In this document: positions 37,371 through 47,049 of the stretch, piece by piece
Numbering within the stretch: position 1 is the first letter of the stretch
How the letters are laid out: each line of letters begins with the position of its first letter
Made by a program: the position numbers and the translations under genes
Assembly (NCBI GenBank): GCA_013426805.1
Contig: JACDZG010000003.1
Location: 62,001-126,000, forward strand
Reading direction: 5' to 3'
DNA: 64,000 nucleotides
From: Chromatiaceae bacterium
GTDB lineage: Bacteria > Pseudomonadota > Gammaproteobacteria > Chromatiales > Chromatiaceae
Notes under the pieces: generated by a model
Seen by the model: only the letters and a program-made list of their open reading frames with translations
Told to the model about the DNA's origin: nothing
Database searches by the model: none

Positions 37371-37817
37371 TCAGTCGGTAAAGAACTCCTGGCTCATCCG
37401 CACGACCGTGGGCTCAGCCGCGCCTACCGGCCGCACCTTGATTGCGAATTTGATCTCTTGGCCGTCGGCGATCGGGAACGCGCCAATATAAGAGACAAAG
37501 CCGCGCTCCTCGATCTCGTGCATGGGAACCCGGACCGGCTGGTCGGCCGAGTCGACGATCGCCACGTCCACCAGCGCCTTGACCGGGGTGCCGGTCGTAC
37601 CAACCTGGTCCTTGATGACGCTGACGTTCAAGACCCCGCGGTAGCGACTGCGTTCAATCCGGTGGGCCTTCGCGACCTCCGGACTCAAGGTGTCGGCATT
37701 GACCGCGTTATGGTAAATCGTAAACTCACCGGCGCGAGTCATGGGTTCAGCCGCTACCCGAACGCCATGAATCAGCGTGACCGCCGCGAATGCCGCTAAG
37801 GCAATGTGTTTGAACAT
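37371..37817 (-). CDS. DUF4426 exported protein
   Basis: 148 residues from the ATG at 37817 with signal peptide MFKHIALAAFAAVTLIHGVRVAAEP. The DUF4426 core includes FTIYHNAVNADTLSPEVAKAHRI and LNVSVIKD. It is a small periplasmic beta protein of unknown role. The dynamin-like gene ends 41 bases upstream on the same strand. Confidence 0.85.
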   Translation of the reverse strand: MFKHIALAAFAAVTLIHGVRVAAEPMTRAGEFTIYHNAVNADTLSPEVAKAHRIERSRYRGVLNVSVIKDQVGTTGTPVKALVDVAIVDSADQPVRVPMHEIEERGFVSYIGAFPIADGQEIKFAIKVRPVGAAEPTVVRMSQEFFTD

Positions 37818-37857
37818 CAAGGATGATTCCGTTGTTGAGTAGGCGCTGGGTTGCCGC

Positions 37858-39825
37858 TTACCCGCACACGAGACGCGGCCGCTGCGGCGCCTCCTGCTCG
37901 GTGAGCGGGTCATAGTGCAAAGCATTGTGGATGTTGCGCAGGGCGGTCAACTCTTGGGCAAAGCCGACGTACTGAGTTTGCATATCGTCGATCCGCTTTT
38001 GCAAGGCATCCTTCGAGCGTCCGATCCGCTGGAGATTCTCAAGACGCTTTTCCATCATCTGCTTATGATCCTGTATCTCTTCGGCCAGGGGCTGCAGGCT
38101 GTCGCGAATCCAGCCGTCGAAGGCAACACGCAACTGATCGAACAGCACCTGCGCGCGGCTCACCAGCCGTTGGTTGAAATGGCGGGTCACCATCCCCCGG
38201 GGCACCAGGATCATCCGTGGACTGCGGCGGAATCCATCCAGCTCCTGGTACAGTAATTCGATCTCGACCCGGTAGGTCATGGGCAAAAAGACCTTGGGCA
38301 TGACCAGATCGAAGCCAAAACCTTCGCGAAAAATCTGGTAGGTCTCCCGCACCAGCCTGCGAATCCGCTCACTCTCCGTCGCGATCGACTGCATGGTCCG
38401 ACGTAACTCGTCGAACAGTCGCTTCATGGCGCCCGTCAGTCCGGCCGTCGTCCAACTCTGCGCCAGTTCACGCTGGGCTCGGTCGATCATCGCCTCCATG
38501 TTTTCGACCTCCAGGAGCCGACGACACTCGCGTGTCTGCGTGAGCAACTCCTCACGGCTTTGCTGAAACTGTTGCAAGCCCTTGAGATAGCGTTCTTGTT
38601 CTCGCCTGGTTCGGTCCAGCAACTGGGCGATCACATCCTGACTCTTATCGCGCAGTTGTTCGAGTTCCTCCAACTGAGACTTGACACGACTGATACGCGA
38701 TGCGATGCGTGCTCTATTACGATCCAAGACCTGGCCGACACTCGTGTCGATCACGTCGATCAGCGACTGGTACTTGGTCTCGAGCATTTTGGTGGCGAGG
38801 TGCCGCTCCAAGGCCGACAGGGCGCTACGCCGCAGCAGGATGTCGTCCTTGCCCACGCCGGCCGCCCGGGCCTGCCGGGCCGACACCGGAAACACGGCAT
38901 CTTCGTCGATGCCCAGCGCCTGCGCGGTGTCGCGCCGCCGCGCGGCGACCGCATCTGCCTGCTGTACAAGATCGCGCGACTCACTGCCGAGCGCGTCGAT
39001 CTTGTTGAGAACCACCAGCATCGCGCGCTGGCGGCCACCCTGAAATCCCTGCAAGTGGTGTTGCCAGATTGCCAGGTCACCGCGCGTCACGCCAGTGTCC
39101 GCGGCCAACACGAACAGCACGGCCTGGACCGCGGACAGGACACTAACCGTGATATCGGGCTCGCTGTCCAGCACATCGACCCCGGGAATATCCAGGATGA
39201 CGAGCCCCTGCTTGAGCAAGGGATGAGGAAAACTCAGCACGGCATAGCGCCATTTGGCGATCTCGACCATGGTCGTCGCCGGCTGGCCAGGCGGCACCTG
39301 AGCCACACTGGACAGGCCCAGCCGAGCAGCCTCACCCATTGAAACGGTCTTGGTCAGCAGGATCTCCGCGACAATGCCCGCCAACTGCTCCGGATGCGCA
39401 ACATCAAGCGGGTAGTGGACCCAGTACTTCGGGTCGGACCGCAACGCGGCAAGCGGCTTATCCGCGACGCGGGTTTCAATCGGCAACAGGCGCAGATACG
39501 CCTCGTTATGCTGATCGTCCCACAACAGTTCGGTGGGGCACCGGGCGGTACGCCCAGCCGCCGTCGGCAGCAGCCGGGCACCAAGGTCGGCAAAAAACAG
39601 ACCGTTGATGAGTTCGCTCTTGCCGCGGGCAGACTCCCCTACCAATGCGACCTTCAGGCGATCTTGGGACACGGCTTCGTGCGCGGCACGCAGGCGCTCG
39701 CGCGCCGGCGGAGTGGCGCGCCGGTGCGCTTCGAGCCAGGCATCCAAATCCTGGACAGCGCGCGTCACCCGCAACTTCCAATGCTGGTAAGTCCCGAGCC
39801 GTCGTTGCAGTGCGGGGGTTTGCAT
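37858..39825 (-). CDS. Dynamin-like GTPase
   Basis: 655 residues. GTPase motifs are the P-loop GESARGKSELIN (about residues 62-73), switch II DIPGVD, and NKID. Long coiled-coil stalk-like regions (RISRVKSQLEELEQLRDKS) follow and a C-terminal helical tail ends the protein. Bacterial dynamin-like proteins bind or remodel membranes or act in stress and defence. There is no transmembrane paddle obvious. The downstream DUF4426 gene may be co-transcribed. Confidence 0.8.
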   Translation of the reverse strand: MQTPALQRRLGTYQHWKLRVTRAVQDLDAWLEAHRRATPPARERLRAAHEAVSQDRLKVALVGESARGKSELINGLFFADLGARLLPTAAGRTARCPTELLWDDQHNEAYLRLLPIETRVADKPLAALRSDPKYWVHYPLDVAHPEQLAGIVAEILLTKTVSMGEAARLGLSSVAQVPPGQPATTMVEIAKWRYAVLSFPHPLLKQGLVILDIPGVDVLDSEPDITVSVLSAVQAVLFVLAADTGVTRGDLAIWQHHLQGFQGGRQRAMLVVLNKIDALGSESRDLVQQADAVAARRRDTAQALGIDEDAVFPVSARQARAAGVGKDDILLRRSALSALERHLATKMLETKYQSLIDVIDTSVGQVLDRNRARIASRISRVKSQLEELEQLRDKSQDVIAQLLDRTRREQERYLKGLQQFQQSREELLTQTRECRRLLEVENMEAMIDRAQRELAQSWTTAGLTGAMKRLFDELRRTMQSIATESERIRRLVRETYQIFREGFGFDLVMPKVFLPMTYRVEIELLYQELDGFRRSPRMILVPRGMVTRHFNQRLVSRAQVLFDQLRVAFDGWIRDSLQPLAEEIQDHKQMMEKRLENLQRIGRSKDALQKRIDDMQTQYVGFAQELTALRNIHNALHYDPLTEQEAPQRPRLVCG

Positions 39826-39903
39826 GGCCCTTCGAGTCCGTCTTAGGCGATTACAGGGAAATTCTTAGGCGATAACCGAGAAATCATGTAACAGATCGCG
39901 AAC

Positions 39904-40036
39904 GATTTTCGTCTGTCGTCAAGGCACGCCGACAGGAGCATAACCGGGCTCGGTGACGGTCGGAGCGACGCGAAAGGCGGGCGAAGAGACAAGCGAGATG
40001 GTACATGATTTGATGGAAATCGCCTGCATCGCCGTC
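39904..40036. repeat. Dispersed intergenic element, copy 1
   Basis: This 130-base stretch is roughly 80% identical by eye to 46891-47030, including shared blocks CGCCGACAG, AGCATAAC, GTGACGGTCGG and AAGGCGGGCGAA. It lies between two minus-strand genes. No open frame is shared. It may be an RNA or mobile remnant. Just upstream, 39842-39885 holds two near-copies of a 22-base CTTAGGCGAT unit. Confidence 0.65.
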
Positions 40037-40121
40037 ATGATTTGATATCCAACAAGAATGTACACGCAGTCGCGACAGGGTTACGACCCCTACCGCCGCG
40101 GCTTGGGGCCTGACCTGCTGC

Positions 40122-40442
40122 TCAGCGCCGATGCGGCACCGGCGGACCCTGGGGGCGATCAATGGGCACCGGAAATCGGCGCGGAGAACGAATCAGCAGC
40201 CGTTTGATGCGCGACTGCTCGCCGCTGAGAAACGCCACCCGCGACGGGGCGACCCCGAACGCGCCGGCGATGAACCGGCGCAGTGCGGCGTTGGCCTGGC
40301 CCTCGACCGGCGGGGCCTGGATGCGCACCCGCAGACTCCCGTCCTGCGCCTCGGCGAAAGCGTCCCGACTGGCGCGCGGCTGTACCCGTAACGTTACTTC
40401 CAGGTCCTCACCAGACCAACGATACCAGAGCGCCTCAGACAT
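40122..40442 (-). CDS. DUF167/YggU family protein
   Basis: 106 residues of the YggU fold: VTLRVQPRASRDAF, LRVRIQAPPVEGQAN, and the later VAFLSGEQSRIKRLLI. These small cytoplasmic proteins are conserved, of unknown function. It starts 2 bases after the CBS gene stop, so the two are in one operon. Confidence 0.9.
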   Translation of the reverse strand: MSEALWYRWSGEDLEVTLRVQPRASRDAFAEAQDGSLRVRIQAPPVEGQANAALRRFIAGAFGVAPSRVAFLSGEQSRIKRLLIRSPRRFPVPIDRPQGPPVPHRR

Positions 40443-40444
40443 CG

Positions 40445-40906
40445 TCAGCGTGACAAGGCGCCGGTAATGTTGGCATGGAAGATCGCTTTATGGACATCAC
40501 CCAGACTCAGCATACCGACGAGACGACCGTTCTGCGTCACCGGTATCCGCCTGAAGTTATGCCGCACCATGACCGTTGCAGCACGCAGCAGGTGCATTTC
40601 CGGGTCAACCGAGATCGGACTGTGCGTCATCAATTCCTCGACACTCAATTCCAGAACCTCGTTGTAGGTCTTCAACTGGTGGTCCAAATCCACGCCATGC
40701 ATACCCTCGGCGACCAGGCTATCGATCGTCGGGAACAGGCTGTGCAGCACGTCGCGCTCGGCGACGACACCGACCAGTCGCCCCGCGTCGTCCACCACGG
40801 GCAACCCATGATAGCGATACAGGCACATGAGTGAAGCGACCTCCAGGATGGGCTGGCCCGGCTGCACCGTGCGCACCTCTCGGCTCATGACATCGCCGAC
40901 TTTCAT
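40445..40906 (-). CDS. Two-CBS-domain protein
   Basis: 153 residues from the ATG at 40906, chosen for its GGAGG site and because the CBS pair starts here (MKVGDVMSREVRTVQPGQPI). The second CBS runs ELMTHSPISVDPEMHLLRAA to the end. CBS pairs bind adenosine nucleotides and act as energy sensors. There is no attached catalytic domain. Confidence 0.9.
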   Translation of the reverse strand: MKVGDVMSREVRTVQPGQPILEVASLMCLYRYHGLPVVDDAGRLVGVVAERDVLHSLFPTIDSLVAEGMHGVDLDHQLKTYNEVLELSVEELMTHSPISVDPEMHLLRAATVMVRHNFRRIPVTQNGRLVGMLSLGDVHKAIFHANITGALSR

Positions 40907-41154
40907 ACGTTCGTTCCTCCTCCGGCAATGACTGACCCGACAGTCGGCGACAGCGCGCTGATCCAATCGGGTCGGATTCTGGGACTGTCCCGACGTGCCC
41001 GTCGCGCGTCGAATCCGCCGGTGTGAACGCAGTATAGCGATCCCTTGACAGTGATGCGACACGCTCTGCCGGGCCGATGCCCAGCGTCCCGTTTGCCCAA
41101 GGGCCGATTGCTACGCTATCCTTCGACCGTCGTTTCCAAGGGTACATCGCAAGA

Positions 41155-41970
41155 ATGGACAGCAACGAGGCGCCGCCTGCCGCCGGGCCCGACCCGGACG
41201 CACAGACTCTGCCGCTCACCGGAGTCGGCGACGCGACCCGGGAGACGCCCCGGTCGGCAACGACCACCACCCGTCATCGGTTCGACGCCCGTAGCGGGAT
41301 CTACCCTCGAGAGCGCCACGGCCACCACGGAGCGGGGTCGCGCCGCGACAGCCGCCACTCCAGCGCGCAGCACCTGTCGGCCCACGCCACCAGCCGGGCG
41401 AAACGCAGCCGACAACTCTGGGCCACCCGCCTGATCGCACTGGCCGCGATCGTCGCCGCGGTCGTATTGGCGGTGCTCCTGATCCGGTCCCACTTCCGGG
41501 GCGACACGCTCGATGTGGAGGCCGGACTCCTCGCCAGTGAGATGAGCCAGGTTCAGAATGAACTGGAGCAGACCAAACAACTGCTGGCGGCCCAGGAGGT
41601 GGAACGAAACACGCTGATTAAACAAAGAATCCCCGGCATCGCCGCGCTCGATGCCGACAAGATTTATGATATCAATATTCAATATGTCAAGAAGCTGAGC
41701 TTCGCGGCCGCAGGCGTGGGTGACAACCGGGATCTCACTTACTACGCGGTGATCAAAAACACCAGCGCATCCGCGATCACCCCAGACGCGACGATCCTGC
41801 TGTTCGACCGCAAGGGGCTCCAGACGGGTGCCGCCCGGCTGACCCGCGAGGCCGCGTCTATGCCGATTGAACACGAGACGTTAGAACCCGGCGAGACCCG
41901 CACCTACTCCGCGCGGATCGAACCCAGCCGTCCCGACACGCCGGCATATTTCCTGGTCGAGGTCCGTTAG
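41155..41970 (+). CDS. Single-pass membrane protein with coiled coil and beta-domain
   Basis: 271 residues from the ATG at 41155. A disordered, His/Arg-rich cytoplasmic N-terminus (about 1-85) leads to one TM helix (LIALAAIVAAVVLAVLLI). After that come a short coiled coil (SEMSQVQNELEQTKQLL) and a compact beta-domain with DLTYYAVIKNTSASAI. The fold resembles FxLYD-type secreted modules. The topology is type II. Function unknown. Confidence 0.7.
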   Translation: MDSNEAPPAAGPDPDAQTLPLTGVGDATRETPRSATTTTRHRFDARSGIYPRERHGHHGAGSRRDSRHSSAQHLSAHATSRAKRSRQLWATRLIALAAIVAAVVLAVLLIRSHFRGDTLDVEAGLLASEMSQVQNELEQTKQLLAAQEVERNTLIKQRIPGIAALDADKIYDINIQYVKKLSFAAAGVGDNRDLTYYAVIKNTSASAITPDATILLFDRKGLQTGAARLTREAASMPIEHETLEPGETRTYSARIEPSRPDTPAYFLVEVR

Positions 41971-42013
41971 GCGCTTGCCGAACAACCCGGTACCTGCATG
42001 ACTCAGGGTCAGC

Positions 42014-42061
42014 GAACAATATATGGTAGTTGACGTGCCGCCTGAAGCGCATATATTGTGT
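42014..42061 (+). promoter_or_regulatory. Paired NrdR boxes and promoter upstream of nrdA
   Basis: Two ATATAT-centred sites at 42014-42029 and 42046-42061 match the NrdR-box consensus acaCwATATATwGtgt, the second best on its right half. Their centres are 32 bp apart, three helical turns, as expected for cooperative NrdR binding. A candidate promoter (TTGACG at 42030, 16 bp, TATATT at 42052) has its -10 inside the second box, fitting repression. Confidence 0.7.
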
Positions 42062-42151
42062 CTTGTCCCTATGCGCGCCAGACAACCAGGTTGCCGCATC
42101 CCCGCCTCAGACACCACCCGCCCCGACCCCTCGGGCCGATCAGGAGGAGCC

Positions 42152-45085
42152 ATGTCCGCACCAACACCGCACCGTGCAGCAACACCAGAAGCGCGCGAAC
42201 CCGACCCCGCCGCGCGGGAGTCAACACCGCACTTCAACGGCCAATCAGTGGGCGGAGCCAGTGCCGCGCAGACCCCGGGGCGACTTCAGGTCATCCGCCG
42301 CAACGGTCAGGCCACCGCGTTCGACCCTAACAAGATCATGGTCGCCATGACCAAAGCCTTCCTGGCCGTGGAAGGCGGCAGTGCTGCGGCTTCAAGTCGT
42401 GTGCATGACCGGGTGCATGAGTTGACCGAACAGGTCGCGTCCGCCCTGACCCGCCGTCTGCCCGGCGGCGGCATCGTTCACATCGAAGACATTCAGGATC
42501 AGGTCGAGCTCGCCCTGATGCGGGCCGGTGAACACAAGGTCGCCCGCGATTATGTGCTCTACCGCGAGGAGCGCGCCCGCGAGCGCGCCCACCAAGCCGC
42601 CGCCGACACCACCCCAGCGACTGAACACCCACTGCAGGTCACCCTGGCCGACGGCAGTACCCGGCCCCTGGATGTCGCACGCATGGGTCGTCTGGTGGAC
42701 GAGGCGTGCCGCGAACTCGCCGGGGTCGACGCCGCGGCCATTCTCACCGACACCATGCGCAATCTCTTCGACGGCGTCCGCGAGGCCGATGTCGGCCAGG
42801 CGCTGGTCATGTCCGCCCGCACCCTGATCGAGACCGACCCCGCCTACAGCCAGGTCGCCGCCCGTCTGCTGCTGGACCTGCTGCGCCGCGAGGCCCTGGG
42901 CTACCTGGACATGGCCAGCGGGGTCGAGACCCAGGCCGATCTGGCCGAACGCTACGGCGACTACTTCAGCGCCTACATCCGGCGGGCCGGCGACCTGGAA
43001 CTGCTGGACCGCCAACTCGCCCGCTTCGATCTCGCGCGTCTGGGCGCGGCCTTGCGGCCCGAACGCGACCTCCAGTTCAGCTACCTGGGGCTCCAGACAC
43101 TTTATGACCGTTATTTCATCCACAGCGCCGCCGGTATCCGCTTTGAACTGCCCCAGGCATTTTTCATGCGCGTCGCCATGGGGCTCGCCAGCAACGAAAT
43201 CGAGCGCGAAGAGTGGGCCATCGAGTTCTATGAACTGCTTTCCAGCTTCGCCTTTATGAGCAGTACGCCGACCCTGTTCAACGCCGGCACCTTACGGCCG
43301 CAGCTCTCGTCGTGCTTCCTCACCAGCGTGCCGGACGATCTGGACGGCATCTACAGCGCCATCAAGGACAATGCGCTGCTGTCGAAATTCGCGGGCGGCC
43401 TGGGCAACGACTGGACCCGGGTGCGCGGTATGGGTGCGCACATCAAAGGGACCAATGGTCGTAGCCAGGGTGTGGTGCCGTTCCTCAAGGTCGCCAATGA
43501 CACGGCGGTGGCGGTGAATCAGGGCGGAAAGCGCAAGGGTGCCGTCTGCGCCTATCTGGAAACCTGGCACATCGATATCGAAGAATTCCTGGATCTGCGC
43601 AAGAATACCGGCGACGACCGCCGGCGCACCCATGATATGAACACCGCCAACTGGGTGCCTGATCTGTTCATGAAGCGGGTGGCCGAGGATCAGCAGTGGA
43701 CCCTGTTCTCACCGGACGAAACCCCGGATCTGCACGACCTGATGGGCCAGGCGTTCGAGACTGCCTATACCGCCTACGAGGCGCGCGCCGAGCGCGGCGA
43801 GATGAAGGTCAGCAAGCGCATCAAGGCGCTCGACCTGTGGCGCAAGATGCTCGCTATGCTGTTCGAGACCGGTCACCCCTGGATCGCCTTCAAGGACCCG
43901 TGCAACCTGCGCTACACCAATCAGCACGTCGGCACGGTGCACAGCTCCAACCTGTGCACCGAGATTACATTGCATACGAATGACCAGGAGATTGCCGTCT
44001 GCAATCTCGGCTCGGTCAATCTGGCCGCTCATGTCACCGACCAGGGCCTGGATACCAAACGGCTGCAAGCGACGGTCCGCACCGCCATGCGGATGCTCGA
44101 TAATGTCATCGACTACAACTTCTACAACGTCCCGCAAGCCCGCAAATCCAACCTGCGTCACCGCCCGGTCGGACTCGGCATCATGGGTTTCCAGGATGCG
44201 CTCTACCAACTGCGCATCCCCTACGAGAGTCAGGACGCCGTGCAGTTCGCCGATACCAGCATGGAATACCTGAGCTACTACGCGATTGGGGCCAGCGCGG
44301 ACCTGGCCGAGGAGCGCGGGCGCTATCCGAGTTTCAACGGTTCATTGTGGAGCCGCGGCATCCTCCCGCTCGACAGCATCCAACTGCTGGCCGAGGGCCG
44401 TGGCGGTTATCTGCAGATGGACACCAGCCACACGCTGGACTGGGACAGCCTGCGCACCCGCGTAGAGACCGTCGGGATGCGCAACTCCAACTGCATGGCC
44501 ATCGCGCCGACCGCCACCATCAGCAATATCGTCGGCGTCAGCCAATCCATTGAGCCGACCTATCAGAACCTGTTCGTCAAGTCGAATCTGTCCGGCGAGT
44601 TCACCGTGGTCAATCCCTACCTGGTCGCGGATCTGAAGGAACGCGGATTATGGGACGCCGTCATGGTCAATGACCTCAAGTATTTCGACGGGTCGGTGCA
44701 GCAGATCGACCGTATTCCAGACGAGTTGAAGGGCCTCTACGCCACCGCCTTCGAAGTCGACGCCCGCTGGCTCATCGAGGCCGGCAGCCGCCGCCAAAAG
44801 TGGCTCGACCAGGCGCAGAGTCTCAACCTCTACCTGCGCGAACCCAGCGGTAAAAAGCTCGACAACCTCTACAAGCTTGCCTGGGTGCGAGGCCTCAAGA
44901 CCACCTACTATCTGCGATCGATGGGCGCCACCCATGTGGAGAAATCCACCATGGATGATGCAAGCAAGGCCAATCGGCTGAGCGCGGTGGGCGGTAGTTA
45001 TATCGCGTTGGACAAAGGCAAGGGGAATGGTGCGGCGCCCAAGGCGTGCTCGATCCTGGAGCCGGATTGTGAGTCTTGTCAATAG
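42152..45085 (+). CDS. nrdA: Class Ia ribonucleotide reductase large subunit with two ATP-cones
   Basis: 977 residues from the ATG at 42152 with AGGAGG. Two N-terminal ATP-cones (LQVIRRNGQATAFDPNKIMVA; second, LQVTLADGSTRPLDVARM) are followed by the catalytic barrel. Active-site residues are Cys388 (SSCF), the N-L-C-T-E loop with Asn600, Cys602 and Glu604, and the swinging thiols C-E-S-C at the C-terminus. It reduces ribonucleoside diphosphates with NrdB, controlled by dATP/ATP through the cones. Much longer than E. coli NrdA (761). Confidence 0.96.
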   Translation: MSAPTPHRAATPEAREPDPAARESTPHFNGQSVGGASAAQTPGRLQVIRRNGQATAFDPNKIMVAMTKAFLAVEGGSAAASSRVHDRVHELTEQVASALTRRLPGGGIVHIEDIQDQVELALMRAGEHKVARDYVLYREERARERAHQAAADTTPATEHPLQVTLADGSTRPLDVARMGRLVDEACRELAGVDAAAILTDTMRNLFDGVREADVGQALVMSARTLIETDPAYSQVAARLLLDLLRREALGYLDMASGVETQADLAERYGDYFSAYIRRAGDLELLDRQLARFDLARLGAALRPERDLQFSYLGLQTLYDRYFIHSAAGIRFELPQAFFMRVAMGLASNEIEREEWAIEFYELLSSFAFMSSTPTLFNAGTLRPQLSSCFLTSVPDDLDGIYSAIKDNALLSKFAGGLGNDWTRVRGMGAHIKGTNGRSQGVVPFLKVANDTAVAVNQGGKRKGAVCAYLETWHIDIEEFLDLRKNTGDDRRRTHDMNTANWVPDLFMKRVAEDQQWTLFSPDETPDLHDLMGQAFETAYTAYEARAERGEMKVSKRIKALDLWRKMLAMLFETGHPWIAFKDPCNLRYTNQHVGTVHSSNLCTEITLHTNDQEIAVCNLGSVNLAAHVTDQGLDTKRLQATVRTAMRMLDNVIDYNFYNVPQARKSNLRHRPVGLGIMGFQDALYQLRIPYESQDAVQFADTSMEYLSYYAIGASADLAEERGRYPSFNGSLWSRGILPLDSIQLLAEGRGGYLQMDTSHTLDWDSLRTRVETVGMRNSNCMAIAPTATISNIVGVSQSIEPTYQNLFVKSNLSGEFTVVNPYLVADLKERGLWDAVMVNDLKYFDGSVQQIDRIPDELKGLYATAFEVDARWLIEAGSRRQKWLDQAQSLNLYLREPSGKKLDNLYKLAWVRGLKTTYYLRSMGATHVEKSTMDDASKANRLSAVGGSYIALDKGKGNGAAPKACSILEPDCESCQ

Positions 45086-45439
45086 CCGGCACCCGGCACT
45101 GAAGCCAACATCAGGAAATAACAACCATTCTCACAGCATTGCGTGAACGAACCCGCGGGAATCCGGCGCTGGAACGCGACGGGATGCGCGCGCCTGAGCC
45201 GATGCTGACCTTGATTGTCGTTCCGGCCGGTGTCCGGGCCCCGCGCGCTTGAGGTCGAGGCTCCAGATTCAGCCATACCAGGGCCGCGCAGCGGCGATGT
45301 CGACCGGTGATAGCCTCCACCTCCGTTTTTTTTGTGGGGTCTTGAACACCCCGCGCAACGCGGGTAGCATCCATGAGACGCCGCTAAGGCGATTGCATAA
45401 CCTACTCTTTTTCTAAGCGAACGAGGTTGGTAGCCGTCC
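45086..45439. other. 354-bp intergenic region after nrdA
   Basis: No convincing gene. It contains a T-tract (CCGTTTTTTTTGTGGGG near 45330) and short GC hairpins such as CCCCGCGCAACGCGGGG-like sequence near 45350. It probably holds the nrdA terminator and the promoter of the next gene. Confidence 0.45.
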
Positions 45440-45994
45440 ATGGACCATCACCAGATACTGATCAGGACTGCGAAAGGCCAGGACGAAATTCGCACCAGGA
45501 CCGGCGGGCTGTCCCCGGCATTGCGTCACGTGCTGATCCTGCTCGACGGGCACCGAACCGTGGAAGAGATCCTGTCGCGACACCCCGAGATCGGACGCGA
45601 GGTCGAGGCGCAGCTCGAGACGCTGCTCGCCGGCGGATTCCTCGCCCCACACGAGTCGGCATTCGAAATGGGTGCGTACAGCATCAACGAGTGGGACCTG
45701 CTTGAGTACGAGCACCAGGCGCTGCAGGAAGCGGCACCGGCGGGAGTCGACCTTCCGCCGGAGCCGCACTTCAATCTGGAGAAGGCGAAGGGCTTCGCCC
45801 GCTATGTCGTGCTGGGCGCGCTGGGTCCGGTCGGGGCGCATCGCGTCGAACGGATCGATGCGGCAACCGACGTCGGCGAACTGCGCGCGGAGTTGGACGC
45901 GTTGCGGGACGCCCTGCCGAAGCTCCTCTCGAAGCACCAGGCAAAACACGTCTGGGACCAGCTCGAACCCTTGACGCTCTCCATTCAACCGTAA
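45440..45994 (+). CDS. Conserved hypothetical, small winged-helix-like N-terminus
   Basis: 184 residues. The N-terminal block (ILIRTAKGQDEIRTRTGGLS, then VLILLDGHRTVEEILSRHP) matches a small domain seen in many beta- and gammaproteobacterial proteins of unknown role. The rest is helical (LRAELDALRDALPKLLSKHQ). The ppnP gene begins 30 bases later, so they may share a transcript. Confidence 0.7.
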   Translation: MDHHQILIRTAKGQDEIRTRTGGLSPALRHVLILLDGHRTVEEILSRHPEIGREVEAQLETLLAGGFLAPHESAFEMGAYSINEWDLLEYEHQALQEAAPAGVDLPPEPHFNLEKAKGFARYVVLGALGPVGAHRVERIDAATDVGELRAELDALRDALPKLLSKHQAKHVWDQLEPLTLSIQP

Positions 45995-46024
45995 TCAGCC
46001 CAACCGTCAGCAGAGAGACACTCC

Positions 46025-46339
46025 ATGTCCGAGTTCGAGCACGTCACCGTCATCCGTGAGGCCAACATCTTTTTCGACGGCGGCGTGACCAGCCGCACCA
46101 TCCGCTTTGTCGACGGCCGCCGCAAGACGTTGGGGATCATGCAGCCGGGTGAGTACGAGTTCAGCACCAGCAGCGGCGAACTGATGGAGATCCTGTCCGG
46201 GGACCTTGATGTTCAACTCCCCAACACCGCCGATTGGCGCACCTTCAAGGGCGGTGAGTCCTTCACTGTCGGGGCCGGGGAGCGGTTCGGGCTGCGGGTG
46301 CGCACCGTGACCGATTACTGCTGTTCCTTTCTTCCTTAG
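46025..46339 (+). CDS. ppnP: Pyrimidine/purine nucleoside phosphorylase (PpnP, DUF1255)
   Basis: 104 residues of the cupin-like DUF1255 family: EANIFFDGGVTSRTI, the GIMQPGEYEFST core and GGESFTVGAGERFGLRV. The E. coli homologue (YaiE) cleaves several nucleosides by phosphorolysis. A role in nucleotide salvage fits the proximity to nrdA, but that is context only. Confidence 0.93.
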   Translation: MSEFEHVTVIREANIFFDGGVTSRTIRFVDGRRKTLGIMQPGEYEFSTSSGELMEILSGDLDVQLPNTADWRTFKGGESFTVGAGERFGLRVRTVTDYCCSFLP

Positions 46340-46401
46340 ATTCGTGAGCGTGCCTTGATGTAACGGCGGCCTAAGGAGTCAGCAATCGCTGGCCGCCGGG
46401 C

Positions 46402-46665
46402 TCACCACTGCAGGCGTTGGCGCAACTCCTCGCGCTGCGCCTCCGAGGGGAAGATCACGGTCCCAGCGTGGTCGAACAGCGAGATGGAGAGGCTGGGACA
46501 ACCTTGCGCGACCTCCTGCAGGACCTTCTCGGCCGCCAGCCGGCCGGTGGTGGCGGCCTTGAATTCATCACCTATTTCGACCTCGCGAAAGGCGTCCGGG
46601 CAAACCACCCAGCAAGTTCCGCAGCCGATGCAGGTGGGGGTGTCAACTTCGATCTTCTCGATCAT
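46402..46665 (-). CDS. [4Fe-4S] ferredoxin
   Basis: 87 residues with one cluster motif C-x2-C-x2-C-x3-C-P (TCIGCGTCWVVCPDAF) and a lone Cys in GCPSLSIS near the middle, as in single-cluster Fer4_13-type ferredoxins. It would carry electrons to an oxidoreductase not visible here. It converges on ppnP. Confidence 0.88.
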   Translation of the reverse strand: MIEKIEVDTPTCIGCGTCWVVCPDAFREVEIGDEFKAATTGRLAAEKVLQEVAQGCPSLSISLFDHAGTVIFPSEAQREELRQRLQW

Positions 46666-46890
46666 AGGGCCGTCTCCTGGCGGCAGTGTGTGTTTCGGAC
46701 GTTGCGGTCATGCGGCGCCGAGGCAACCCGTCAAGCCGAGACCGGCCGTCGGGACCCCGGCCCCATGACCAGGTTCCACGATCGTGCAAGGTGACAACGA
46801 TAGACGCTTTCGTTCCCTGCAAGCAAACCGGCTTCACGTGCGTCGCTGCGATCAACCCTGCGATCAGGCGATTGTCGGAGCATCCTGTAC

Positions 46891-47030
46891 CAGATTCGTC
46901 TGCCTTCGAAGAGCGCCGACAGAAGCATAACAGGGCTATGTGACGGTCGGCGCGACGCGCAAGGCGGGCGAAAAGACGAGCGCGATAGGATAGGATTCGA
47001 CAGAAATCGCCTTAACCCCCGCGATCAACC
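46891..47030. repeat. Dispersed intergenic element, copy 2
   Basis: Same orientation and length as 39904-40036, with shared blocks listed there. It lies in the 384-bp gap between the ferredoxin and flippase genes, just upstream of the flippase start. The rest of that gap (46666-46890) shows no gene. Confidence 0.65.
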
Positions 47031-47049
47031 AGCCGAGCGCGTCCTGCCC

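Noticed and set aside
45086-45439. Small protein genes after nrdA
   Set aside because: Short frames on both strands lack ribosome-binding sites and have unnatural composition.
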